From NCBI GenBank assembly GCA_949358305.1, contig OX442315.1:9328427-9388426 (forward strand): a stretch of 60,000 nucleotides of DNA, read 5' to 3'. Position 1 is the first letter of the stretch, and each line of letters begins with the position of its first letter. Both the position numbers and the translations under genes were made by a program. Shown piece by piece: positions 10,259-18,969 of the stretch. The notes below the pieces were generated by a model, which was not told the DNA's origin, made no database searches, and was given only the letters and a program-made list of their open reading frames with translations. Origin of the DNA: Strigamia acuminata. Taxonomy: Eukaryota > Arthropoda > Chilopoda > Geophilomorpha > Linotaeniidae.

Positions 10259-10294
10259 ATTTTATGTATATATGTAGCGGCGAATTATGGTGCT

Positions 10295-10308
10295 ATAGGG
10301 GGCCGCAT
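10295..10308 (+). other. Copia-3 polypurine tract
   Basis: ATAGGGGGGCCGCAT-type G-run directly before the 3' LTR, the expected plus-strand primer. Confidence 0.75.
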
Positions 10309-10547
10309 TGTTGAGTATTTGCCATATTATATAATATAGCACCATGGTATTTTTGTTATTTACATTATGTTGTCTATGTATGTGGAGCCATCTGGCGTCC
10401 TTTATGTTTTCTTTTATTTATGACGTCATTCATGTTAAAGATGGCGACTACGTGTGAGGTAGAATAAATGCTGTCTGTTAAATGTTTCCTTCAAGTCTTC
10501 CCTGCTTGTTTCCTGGGTTTCCAGTGCGTGGATCTTTAATGACAACA
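10309..10547 (+). repeat. Copia-3 3' LTR
   Basis: 239 bp, identical to the 5' LTR. Followed by AATTT, the second copy of the target duplication. Confidence 0.95.
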
Positions 10548-10665
10548 AATTTGTGCAACGATGGGCCTTCCCAACGACTTTGATTAGTGACAATGCGCCT
10601 ACCTTTTGTTCTGCGCGTTTTCAAGCGCACTGTGCGGGAATGGGCATTGTGAACAAGTACATATC
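10548..10665 (+). pseudogene. Gypsy-1 pol, segment 2: integrase core
   Basis: Short stretch between Copia-3 and Copia-2. It continues the integrase frame with the second catalytic aspartate (LISDNAPTFCSARF) and stops in NKYIS, where Copia-2 entered. The first five bases (AATTT) and last five (ATATC) are target-duplication copies. Confidence 0.88.
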
Positions 10666-11149
10666 TGACGATGATAAGTGAAGTTGTCAACGCCGGGAAA
10701 TAAACTGGAGACAAAACGAAAGTCATTTTGTGCCTGAAAACCGCACAAACGCGTCGGCCATCTTTATTCAGGCAAGAACAGGTGAGCAAGTGAATATGTA
10801 CAAGTGTCGAGGCTATTTGCCCTCGATCTAAAAGTAGAACAAATCATCCTGATGGAAAGGTTGATTTGTTCTTTACATAACCAAAGTAAAGATAACTCAA
10901 AGCCAGCATTAACACTGGATAATGCACTGGGGGAAATAATAGATAAACTAAATCATAGCAGACGACAACTCGAAATCCATTGTGAAACATGAGCCAACTG
11001 GAATGCTAAGCATGTATTGAAACAATCCAAAGCAGTTGGCTCTCGATTTCGGGACATTAAACAATGCGACACGAATTCCGCCTTTATCGCACTTAACCGG
11101 AAACGGTGCGACGTTAACTACGTGAAATGAAAACTGCTTTGACCCAACA
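10666..11149 (-). repeat. Copia-2 3' LTR
   Basis: 484 bp, TGTTGGGTCAAAG...CGTCA on the minus strand. Minus-strand AATAAA in the CTGAATAAAGATGG tract near 10757-10770 is a likely poly(A) signal and overlaps a YY1-like AAGATGGC core. Confidence 0.93.
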
Positions 11150-11160
11150 GAACCCCCTCT
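11150..11160 (-). other. Copia-2 polypurine tract
   Basis: AGAGGGGGTTC on the minus strand, directly before the 3' LTR. Confidence 0.8.
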
Positions 11161-11175
11161 AAACAGTTATCCATT

Positions 11176-12536
11176 TCAATCAAAAATGTGATCGCATAAT
11201 GCGTCAAGACGTGGGCGGGAAACCCACTTGGTCATAATGTCTGCGATGTTCAGCTTCCCACTGACATGATGAATATCAAACAGGCCAGCTTCATAAAGGT
11301 CGCGCAGAAAATGGAACTTTACTTTGATGTGCTTGTTCGACCTATTTTCCACGCGATTCTTCGCGTATTGTATCGCAGCGGTGCTGTCAGCACAGACACA
11401 CGGCTTGACGTTCCCAAAGAGACTGGAAATAACATCTATTTCATACAATCGCTTAAGCCACGTGATCTCACGGACACCGTCCACTATAGCGACAAATTCG
11501 CTCTCCATTATGGACAAGCTCGTAGCCTTCTGCTTGCTACATGCCCAAGACACAGGCACTCCACCCAAGAAGATAACATGCCCTCCAAAACTTTTCCTTT
11601 TGTCTAAGTCCGTCGCATAAGACGCATCGGTATACACCGTTAAATTGGGATTATCGCAACGGCTTAGGTTGATACAATGATCTTGAGTGTTTCTCAAATA
11701 CCTTAGGATCTGGAGGAGCATTTCAACATGCTTAGTAGAATGAACCTCATTGTACTGGGACATGACAATAACTGAGAACAAGATGTCCGGTCTTGTTCTC
11801 GCGGCCAGAAATAATAGGCTTCCCACCAGTGATCTATATGGGAAGGCTGTGTCAATTACGTCATTCTCTCGTACACCCTGGATCATTGTCCCTACAGTCC
11901 CCGGAACACGGATGCGATGGTTGGCATCAACCTTGAACAATTCACAGAGTTTTGAAATGTATGTCCGCTGGTGTATTTTAATCTCGCCACCCCCTCTGTC
12001 AAATTCGACCCCTAACAACCTATGTACGGGACCGAGATTCACCATTTCAAAAACGTTGCTAATCCAACCCAACACCAATTGTTCAGTATATTTGTCCCTG
12101 GCGAACAAAACAATATCATCGACGTACACGACGAGAACAGCGTCGCGGTCCAACACATAAACGCAATTCAACCCGGGTACTGGTCCAAAACCCATCAAGA
12201 GAAGGTTTTCGTGAAGCTTCTGAAACCACATTCGGCCAGACTGGTGGAGGCCGTATAACGCTTTATTCAACCTCCAAAACTTTCCCCGGTTCTCCTTGGT
12301 TTGATACCCCTTTGGGATCGACATAAATTGGGGCTCATCTAAGTCACCATACAGATACGCGGCTTTAATATCTATGTGCGTATCTGTCCAATGGTTAAGC
12401 ACCACTAATGTGCAGAAAAAGACAAGTATCATGACAAAGTTCACGACGGGTGAAAAGACTTCTGTGAAGTCTATGCCCGGCTTTTGCTTGAAGCCTTGCG
12501 CAACAAGCCTGGCACGGTGCCTCGTTACTATTTCGT
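11176..12536 (-). CDS. Copia-2 pol distal fragment: RT (from palm) and RNase H
   Basis: Frame open from about 12536 (after a TGA) to the stop at 11176; no natural start codon is expected since it belongs to the polyprotein. RT motifs: ARLVAQGF at the extreme N-terminus, TEVFSPVVN, DIKAAYLYGDLDE, ALYGLHQSGR, catalytic YVDDIVLF (plus ~12110-12127), PYRSLVGSLLFLAARTRPD. RNase H carboxylates in YTDASYA, MESEFVA and CADSTAAI, then KHIKVKFHFLRD and LNIADIMTK. The RT fingers upstream of ARLVAQGF are absent. It is in a different frame from the upstream ORF, which ends in ITK-stop at 12528. The junction looks like a deletion rather than a simple base slip. Confidence 0.9.
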
Positions 12537-15242
12537 GATATCAATTTGTTGTAATTCAACTCCCCCAACTGCCCCAGTATGCCTGCCCCTTACATTAGGA
12601 GACTGTGCCACTGCCTCTTCATATCTGGCATCATCGTCACTGCCTTCACTTGGAGTAGCATCTCCTGCAGTGTGAGCGACATCCTCTGGTAAATTAGGGT
12701 CTAATTGGGGTAATGGAGCAGGTTGAGACGTAGACGCCTCATCCTCTGGCTCCGTCGTCGTTGCAGGAATAGTCTGCTGCGTAGGAGGTTCAACAGTTTG
12801 TTGTGTTGTCGACACAGGGGGACTTTGGGGAATTTCCTCCTCTTCTGCTTCGGATTCGCTAATTAGATGAATGTACTCATCAGATCCAAACCCCCTCTTA
12901 GCCTTAACACTTCCCAATCCTTTTGGAACTGCTTGTGTTCCCTCGTACCAATATTGATTCTCATCAATTTTTACATGTTTCGATGCAAAGACTTTGTTCT
13001 TGTGTGGGTCCCAAATCCTGTATCCAGCTGTGGTTATTGCATAACCAATTAGGGCCCCTGACCAAGCTCTGCTGTCTAATTTGCTTTTCCGAGTTTGCGC
13101 TGGGATGTGCACATACACTTTCGACCCAATACAGCGCAAATGTCGCACCGACATACGACGTCCGAAAAATACATTATAGGGAGTCCGTCCCTGTAAACTC
13201 GAGTGAGGGTATCTATTTTTCAAATACACAATGGTATTTGCCAACTCAGCCCATAAAAAGTGTGGAAACCCATTTTCCAATTCCATAGCTCGCACCCCCT
13301 CTATGACGGTGCGATTCGATCGCTCCGCGACCGAATTCATCTCGGGGCTGTAGGCGTTGGTCCGTTCACACTTGATTCCGCAAGATTTAGTGTAGTTATC
13401 CCATTCTTTGGACACAAACTCACCCCCCCTATCTGTGCGGATCGTTTTAACCTTTCTAGAAGTCGCACGCTCGATTTCTGCTTGCCATACTTTAAAATGG
13501 GCAAAAGTTTCACTTTTATGTTTTAGAAAACTGATCCACATATATCTAGAGTGGTCGTCCACAATAATGAGATAATACTCAGCCCCCCCTAAGGATTTGC
13601 ATGATGCGGCCCCCCAAAGATCCATATGAATTAAATCTAAGATTCCCTTGGATTTGATCTCGGCTATTGGAGAAAAGGTTGCTCTAACCCGCTTGGCCCT
13701 ATTACACGCATCACAAGGAGAAGCCAACTCATTGCTTAATTTAACGCCAAAAATTTCTGTGGATTTTTGCATCATCACAATGCCCTTAGAATTTAGGTGG
13801 CCCATTCTGCCATGCCAAAAATCCATCGGTATCGCTTTATCATTGTCCAATTTCTTCTCACTATTATCATTATTAGCCGTTAAAGCCGTTTTAACCGGTC
13901 CCATTACTGTAGGTTTAGTCTGTTTCACTCCAATCTGATTAACCCCCTGTACCACATTACTAAACGTGCGCGCATTGTTCGCATTGCTCGCATTATTCAC
14001 TGCGCCATTTGTTGTAACAATCGTTTTCCCATTCGACTGCACATTAGAAGTGGTTAGTTCACACTTAACTTTAGGCATGGTTAATACAGTTTGTTTTACA
14101 CAATTAGTTATGCCAACTGCCTCCTTCTGCGCAGGGATGGCAGTTGCATTTACAGAGGTGACAGACACATGTCCGTTAACTTTATACAAGCGATTGCTGA
14201 GTCGTACAGCTGTTAACGATGGGTCTTCAATCTTTTTCCGAAATAAAGTCATTTTGCCGTCTGCAACGTAAGTGCGTAAGCCAGCCTCATCAGTGCGCCC
14301 CAGAGAGATAAGATTCTTCCGAAAATTCGGAGCATAATAGACGTTGTTCAAAGTAACGACTCTACTCCTGTTGCCATAAGTGGAAATTAACTCCACAGAT
14401 CCAATCCCTTCTATTTTAGAGGTCCCTTCCCCTAACTGCACTGTGTAATTGAGAGGCTTAAAATTTGCAAACCACTCTTTGCAAAAGGCAAAATGGTCAG
14501 TAGCACCGGTATCGACGTACCAAGCGGTGTCTACTGGTCCATTTGACAAAAATGACGATACAGGAGGCGGTGGCTCCTCCACTTCCATGTAGAGTGAGTC
14601 CGGGTCGTCAATCCAATTGTCGACTAAGTTGGCTTTGCGCCCACCACGTCCTCCTTTTCCACGATTTTTCCCACGTGGTTGTCCTCTAAATTGGGACGTT
14701 GGTCCAGCGTTGGACGACTGAGGATTCTGTCCAATTTTCTTTTGCGAGGGGCATTCTCTTGAGAAATGACCCGAGCCGCCGCAATTATAACACATCACGT
14801 TAGGTGATTTGACAATTTTCCATTGCATTGCTGCGTAGTGTGCCAATGGTCGCTGCACACACGAGGCCCCCAGTCCACGGTCCTCATCCCGTTCATCTCC
14901 ACTTGAGAAATCTGTGTCCGATGAGGTGTCCATCGGTTGGACCGGTGGGGGATGCAACCTGTCATATTCCATTAAGAATTCTTGCCGAATCCTCTCTTGG
15001 GTAATTTCCTCCTGGAGCCATTCATCAATTCTCAACTTGCAGGCCTCGTATTCAGGCCCTACACCATCCATATACTGGAAAATGACGAAAATTGGAGTTA
15101 ATTCCAGGCCCGCTTCGTTAACCTCGTTCGCTTTCTGATCCACACGGTCCAAAAACTGTCGCATTGTCTCGTTATCGTTCATTCTTAAGTCTAGAAACTG
15201 CCGTCGCAGTTGAGCTCTCTCAAATCTCGGAGCTACTGCCAT
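12528..15242 (-). CDS. Copia-2 Gag-protease-integrase (Gag N-terminus deleted)
   Basis: From ATG 15242 (MAVAPRFERAQ) about 904 codons to TAG at 12528. An upstream in-frame TTG is not needed. The start fuses directly to a point that aligns with about residue 110 of the Copia-1 Gag (RLRREFLQM versus QLRRQFLDL), so ~100 residues are missing. CCHC knuckle CYNCGGSGHFSREC is near 150-163. Protease motif WYVDTGATDHF is near 243. GAG-pre-integrase (DFWHGRMGHLN) is near 476 with DACNRAK near 510. Integrase acidic positions: HMDLWG ~540, DRGGEFVS ~602, ERSNR ~637. The C-terminal ~100 residues are an acidic, P/T/Q-rich integrase tail. The frame stops where the RT should begin. Confidence 0.9.
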   Translation of the reverse strand: MAVAPRFERAQLRRQFLDLRMNDNETMRQFLDRVDQKANEVNEAGLELTPIFVIFQYMDGVGPEYEACKLRIDEWLQEEITQERIRQEFLMEYDRLHPPPVQPMDTSSDTDFSSGDERDEDRGLGASCVQRPLAHYAAMQWKIVKSPNVMCYNCGGSGHFSRECPSQKKIGQNPQSSNAGPTSQFRGQPRGKNRGKGGRGGRKANLVDNWIDDPDSLYMEVEEPPPPVSSFLSNGPVDTAWYVDTGATDHFAFCKEWFANFKPLNYTVQLGEGTSKIEGIGSVELISTYGNRSRVVTLNNVYYAPNFRKNLISLGRTDEAGLRTYVADGKMTLFRKKIEDPSLTAVRLSNRLYKVNGHVSVTSVNATAIPAQKEAVGITNCVKQTVLTMPKVKCELTTSNVQSNGKTIVTTNGAVNNASNANNARTFSNVVQGVNQIGVKQTKPTVMGPVKTALTANNDNSEKKLDNDKAIPMDFWHGRMGHLNSKGIVMMQKSTEIFGVKLSNELASPCDACNRAKRVRATFSPIAEIKSKGILDLIHMDLWGAASCKSLGGAEYYLIIVDDHSRYMWISFLKHKSETFAHFKVWQAEIERATSRKVKTIRTDRGGEFVSKEWDNYTKSCGIKCERTNAYSPEMNSVAERSNRTVIEGVRAMELENGFPHFLWAELANTIVYLKNRYPHSSLQGRTPYNVFFGRRMSVRHLRCIGSKVYVHIPAQTRKSKLDSRAWSGALIGYAITTAGYRIWDPHKNKVFASKHVKIDENQYWYEGTQAVPKGLGSVKAKRGFGSDEYIHLISESEAEEEEIPQSPPVSTTQQTVEPPTQQTIPATTTEPEDEASTSQPAPLPQLDPNLPEDVAHTAGDATPSEGSDDDARYEEAVAQSPNVRGRHTGAVGGVELQQIDITK

Positions 15243-16310
15243 TTTGCAGGAGATGTAGCACAAAACACAAAATTCACACAATTCGTAGCACTTTGCACAC
15301 AAACAAATACACTTTCCCACCAAAATGAAGGCGAATAATATACACTACTTCCCGGGGTACAGCTCAATAAGTGAGCACAACTAACTTGACCAGTCGCTAC
15401 AAGGGCTTCCGTCCGACACACCTGGGGTCGCGGGATCGCCCCCTTGCTTCGAGCAAGCCTGGCCAAGAATAGGATGACACTAGGCGAATGCCTAAAGGGT
15501 GCCAAACAAACAAAAGGTCCCAAAAGCAAAAACTTAAATTTATACAAAGTAATTCCGACCCCGAAAATGCAATAAATAATACGTTGTGAAGGTGGCACGT
15601 TGTTTTCCGTTGTTGGCGGGACAAATTCGTCGCCAAAATTCCAACGGCGATCCACCGACGACGTACGGTGCTCCAACGTAGCAAACAGGCGTGCGCGTAT
15701 GCACTAACCCGCCCAGAATACGAATTCAGCGTGTATTCTGGTTCCACCAACTTCCTGGTCTTCACTATTGCACTCGTACGTGCGAATAGTGGCTCTTGAT
15801 CCCGACAGTAAACGTCGTTTGCGCGTGCTCGTCTCGTACGATGCCGCGCACACGTAACTCGCTCGAAAAATGTCCGTCTCGCAAAATTCCGCCTCGAAAT
15901 AAATTCCTGCTTGTTCCAGACGATTCCCACGACGATAATTAGTCGCCACGTTGTGTTTTCCTTCGCTGGAAAACTCCACGACGTGAAGAAACGGCCCAAA
16001 CTCTGCTTAAACTCGCATCGCACTGGGGGCCGCCATCTTGGAAATGGTCGGCAGCGAAGCTCGACGAATGGCCATTTTCACTTGAAATGAGCCAAAAATA
16101 CACGATTAATATGCGAAATAAATTGCTTACAGTTCGTAAATGTCCTTTCCAACGCCCAAACACTCGTTGGAACACAGAATCGGCGATGTGAACGTAAACA
16201 CGACGTTCGCTCGTCGCGTCAAAGCGCGGATACGGTTCCGCCCAAATTGACGTGTCCGGCGTCGATTTCGTTATGAAATCCGCTGGAAAACTTCACGATT
16301 CGGCCATCAA
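15243..16310 (-). other. Copia-2 leader
   Basis: ~1.07 kb between primer site and gag ATG, homologous in part to the Copia-1 leader. Perfect YY1-type site AAGATGGCGGC (minus) at 16029-16039. No convincing ORF. Confidence 0.7.
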
Positions 16311-16326
16311 CCATCCTCTGCTACCA
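16311..16326 (-). other. Copia-2 primer-binding site, tRNA-iMet 3' end
   Basis: Plus strand CCATCCTCTGCTACCA, same 16 bases as in Copia-1, one base from the LTR. Confidence 0.9.
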
Positions 16327-16327
16327 C

Positions 16328-16811
16328 TGACGATGATAAGTGAAGTTGTCAACGCCGGGAAATAAACTGGAGACAAAACGAAAGTCATTTTGTGCCTGAA
16401 AACCGCACAAACACGTCGGCCATCTTTATTCAGGCAAGAACAGGTGAGCAAGTGAATATGTACAAGTGTCGAGGCTATTTGCCCTCGATCTAAAAGTAGA
16501 ACAAATCATCCTGATGGAAAGGTTGATTTGTTCTTTACATAACCAAAGTAAAGATAACTCAAAGCCAGCATTAACACTGGATAATGCACTGGGGGAAATA
16601 ATAGATAAACTAAATCATAGCAGACGACAACTCGAAATCCATTGTGAAACATGAGCCAACTGGAATGCTAAGCATGTATTGAAACAATCCAAAGCAGTTG
16701 GCTCTCGATTTCGGGACATTAAACAATGCGACACAAATTCCGCCTTTATCGCACTTAACCGGAAACGGTGCGACGTTAACTACGTGAAATGAAAACTGCT
16801 TTGACCCAACA
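16328..16811 (-). repeat. Copia-2 5' LTR
   Basis: 484 bp, about 99.6 percent identical to the 3' LTR by eye. Bounded by the primer site on the left and the ATATC target duplication on the right. Confidence 0.93.
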
Positions 16812-17606
16812 ATATCTGTATATCATCCGCAAGGGAATCTGGCGGAGCGCCTAAACCAGTCGCTGAAGACCTGCATTCTCGCATACATCGATGAACACGT
16901 GAACTGGGACCGTCATATCGGCTACTTCATTTTGGCCATTAATGCCAGCTATCAAACATCTTTGAAGTTCTCGCCGTATATGATGATCGTTGGACAGGAA
17001 GCGCGTTACCCAGGCGACCTCGACAGTGATACCGACGACGGAGATCCTCTTCCGCCGGATGAGGCGAAGTATTTACATCGTTACATGCTACGCGTCGGAG
17101 CCGAGGCGTGGAAGAACCTGGAGATCGCAAACCTGCGACACAAGCGATGGTACGACCGGAAGCGACGACCCCACGACTTCAAACCTGGCGACTGGGTGAC
17201 ACTGAAAAGCAGAATCTTGTCGTCAGCGGACAAGCAGGTCTCAGCAGGGTTTCAGCAGCGGACGGAGGGTATTTATATAATACACCGGATCATCGGGCCA
17301 AACACCGTGCTGTTAATGAAGGAAGATGGCAGCGTAACGCAGCCATATCACATCGTCGACTTACGACATTGGTACAGCGAGCCTGATGACAGCGCGAAGA
17401 CGCCAGCGGATGTTTTGGATCCTCCGGAAGTGCTGACCGCCGCTGGAAGTGAGCGCGACCCCAGTTTCATCTCTAAAGCGGACATGGATGACATTTATAA
17501 CCGAGTGGACAAATTTAGCGCGGAATCACGTGAGATTTGCATGAATTTTTATGCCGAGAACAGAGTTCGGCTGAAGGATTGCGAACACGGGGAAAGTTCG
17601 TCATGA
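16812..17606 (+). pseudogene. Gypsy-1 pol, segment 3: integrase catalytic Glu and C-terminal domain
   Basis: Resumes the integrase frame with SVYHPQGNLAERLNQSL (third catalytic residue, E). It continues with the typical C-terminal integrase region: a WDRHIGYFILAINAS..T..SPY segment and a GDWV/L...GPNTVLL beta-rich domain like the chromatin-contacting C-terminal domain of Ty3/gypsy integrases. Ends at TGA 17606 after a ~75-residue acidic tail. In the chromosome it is severed from the first two segments. Confidence 0.87.
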
Positions 17607-18595
17607 ACACCTTCTTTTTTCTGCTTTTAAAGTGTTTTTTGTGATTATTAATTTATTTCTTAGCATTGGTTGCATTTTTAGCTGAGTTTTGATGTTTGTA
17701 GAATTTGTTTATATTGGAATGAGTGTGTTGTTGTGTTTTTTCGTGTATTTTTACTAATCTCTAGTTTTTGACTATTTATTACTAATTGTGGATTTTTCGT
17801 CGACATTTCGGAAGGAGATGCGGAGTTAAAACTCTTTTCTTTTCCGTTCGAGATGGAGACGCGACCTGTTGTCGATTTATTTTGGTTTTTGTGAGCGTTT
17901 GGTGTTGGTTTTCATGCTCGTTGTTGGTTGCGCGTGTGTGGTCTAGTTTACGACAGATGGCGCCGGAGTGTCTGGTGTCAGCTGACCGATGACCTCACTT
18001 TTCAATCAGTGTCTGGCGGCCATATTGTATTCGCGACTTAACACAGTGCACCTCGTGTCTTCGCGTCTCTGACATTTTCAACGCGAACCAAGCCACAACT
18101 GAGCGTGGAAGTCCGCCAAAGCGCGTTTAATACGTTTGTAACATTAATTGTGAGTATTATTGTGGTTTTCACTGAAAAATTGTAAATTTTGACCTACTCG
18201 GGCAACATGTGTTTTTTCATAAGTGCAATGTTTTAGGGTTAAATTTTCCCCGAACGCGTACCGAAGTGTTAGAGCTGCTTTTTTGTTAATCTCTTGTCGG
18301 TATATCGCGTTAGTATTGTTTAGAATGCTTCGTTATTAATTGTTAAGGCGTATCTAATTGTTAGGAGAATTTAGTATTTTTGTTTAGTTTCACTTTTCAA
18401 AATGCAAGATGGCGACGCATCGCCTTGAAAATTTTCCATCAGGTCATGTGATGTCCGCCATCTTTGGTGGAGTACCCGTATGCGTGTAGATGGACTTAGC
18501 CAATTTTTCGAGCTCATGTATTTTGTAGTGATAAGTCTGCACGCGACTGCTATTTCCTGTTCGCGTTTGCTTCCTAATTTGATACGATAGTTACG
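17607..18595 (+). other. Gypsy-1 pol-to-membrane-ORF intergenic region
   Basis: About 1 kb of T-rich DNA with no supported ORF. It holds three YY1-like cores: GCCATATTG near 18018-18026, AAGATGGCGAC at 18406-18416 and TCCGCCATCTT at 18454-18464. It ends in a T/C-rich stretch with AG at 18589-18590, five bases before the next ATG, resembling a splice acceptor. Confidence 0.55.
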
Positions 18596-18853
18596 ATGAA
18601 TTTTGTACATCTTTGTGAGGATTTTGTGCTGTTGTTAGATGCATTGGTTAATATTTTTTCCCCGATTTTGTATTTTTGTTTTGGGCTATTACGCGTTTGT
18701 ATCTCGTTGATTCTCATCGTGATTCCATTTCACGTGATTTGCTTTGCAATATTCATCACTGCTGTTATTTTTAATTGCGAATACCTTTTTTGGTTAAGCT
18801 ATGAATTGTTACGTGAACTTTATCGAGTAATTTTTTATAATCCGCGTTATTAG
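18596..18853 (+). CDS. Small double-helix membrane ORF of Gypsy-1
   Basis: 85 codons, ATG 18596. I recognise no family. Residues ~10-34 and ~36-58 are two strongly hydrophobic segments (VNIFSPILYFCFGLL; ISLILIVIPFHVICFAIFI), followed by a hydrophobic/amphipathic third stretch and a basic tail (RELYRVIFYNPRY). No N-terminal signal-peptide cleavage pattern is obvious. It lies between pol and ORF3, where an envelope's membrane part might be expected, but it is far too short to be an Env. A possible splice acceptor precedes it. It could be a viroporin-like protein, a relic of a larger gene, or a chance ORF in T-rich DNA (T-rich codons favour hydrophobic residues). Confidence 0.4.
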   Translation: MNFVHLCEDFVLLLDALVNIFSPILYFCFGLLRVCISLILIVIPFHVICFAIFITAVIFNCEYLFWLSYELLRELYRVIFYNPRY

Positions 18854-18969
18854 CCCATGTTTTTATTGTTGTATTTATTTGCTCTTGCTCGAGTGGTGTT
18901 TTTTGTTGTTTTTGTTCAATTTTTTGATTTTTCTTTTGTGACTGAATTTAGTAGTGATTTTCAACCGTC

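Larger units (their letters stand above)
4282..10547 (+). mobile_element. Copia-3: complete Ty1/copia retrotransposon
   Basis: 6266-bp element with identical 239-bp LTRs (4282-4520 and 10309-10547) and a 5-bp target duplication AATTT (4277-4281 and 10548-10552). It has a half-tRNA primer site, a ~0.9 kb leader, a single Gag-Pol frame broken by one stop codon, and a polypurine tract before the 3' LTR. It closely follows the layout of Drosophila copia. Identical LTRs indicate a very recent insertion. Confidence 0.95.
10666..16811 (-). mobile_element. Copia-2: full-length but internally deleted Ty1/copia element
   Basis: 6146-bp minus-strand element with 484-bp LTRs (10666-11149 and 16328-16811). 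The LTRs differ at two places I could find (ACGCG/ACACG near 10752/16414 and CACGAA/CACAAA near 11074/16736). Target duplication ATATC at 10661-10665 and 16812-16816. Primer site at the right, polypurine tract at the left. Gag lacks its N-terminal ~100 residues and pol is missing the integrase-RT connection with a frame change, so it could move only with help from a relative. Confidence 0.93.
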
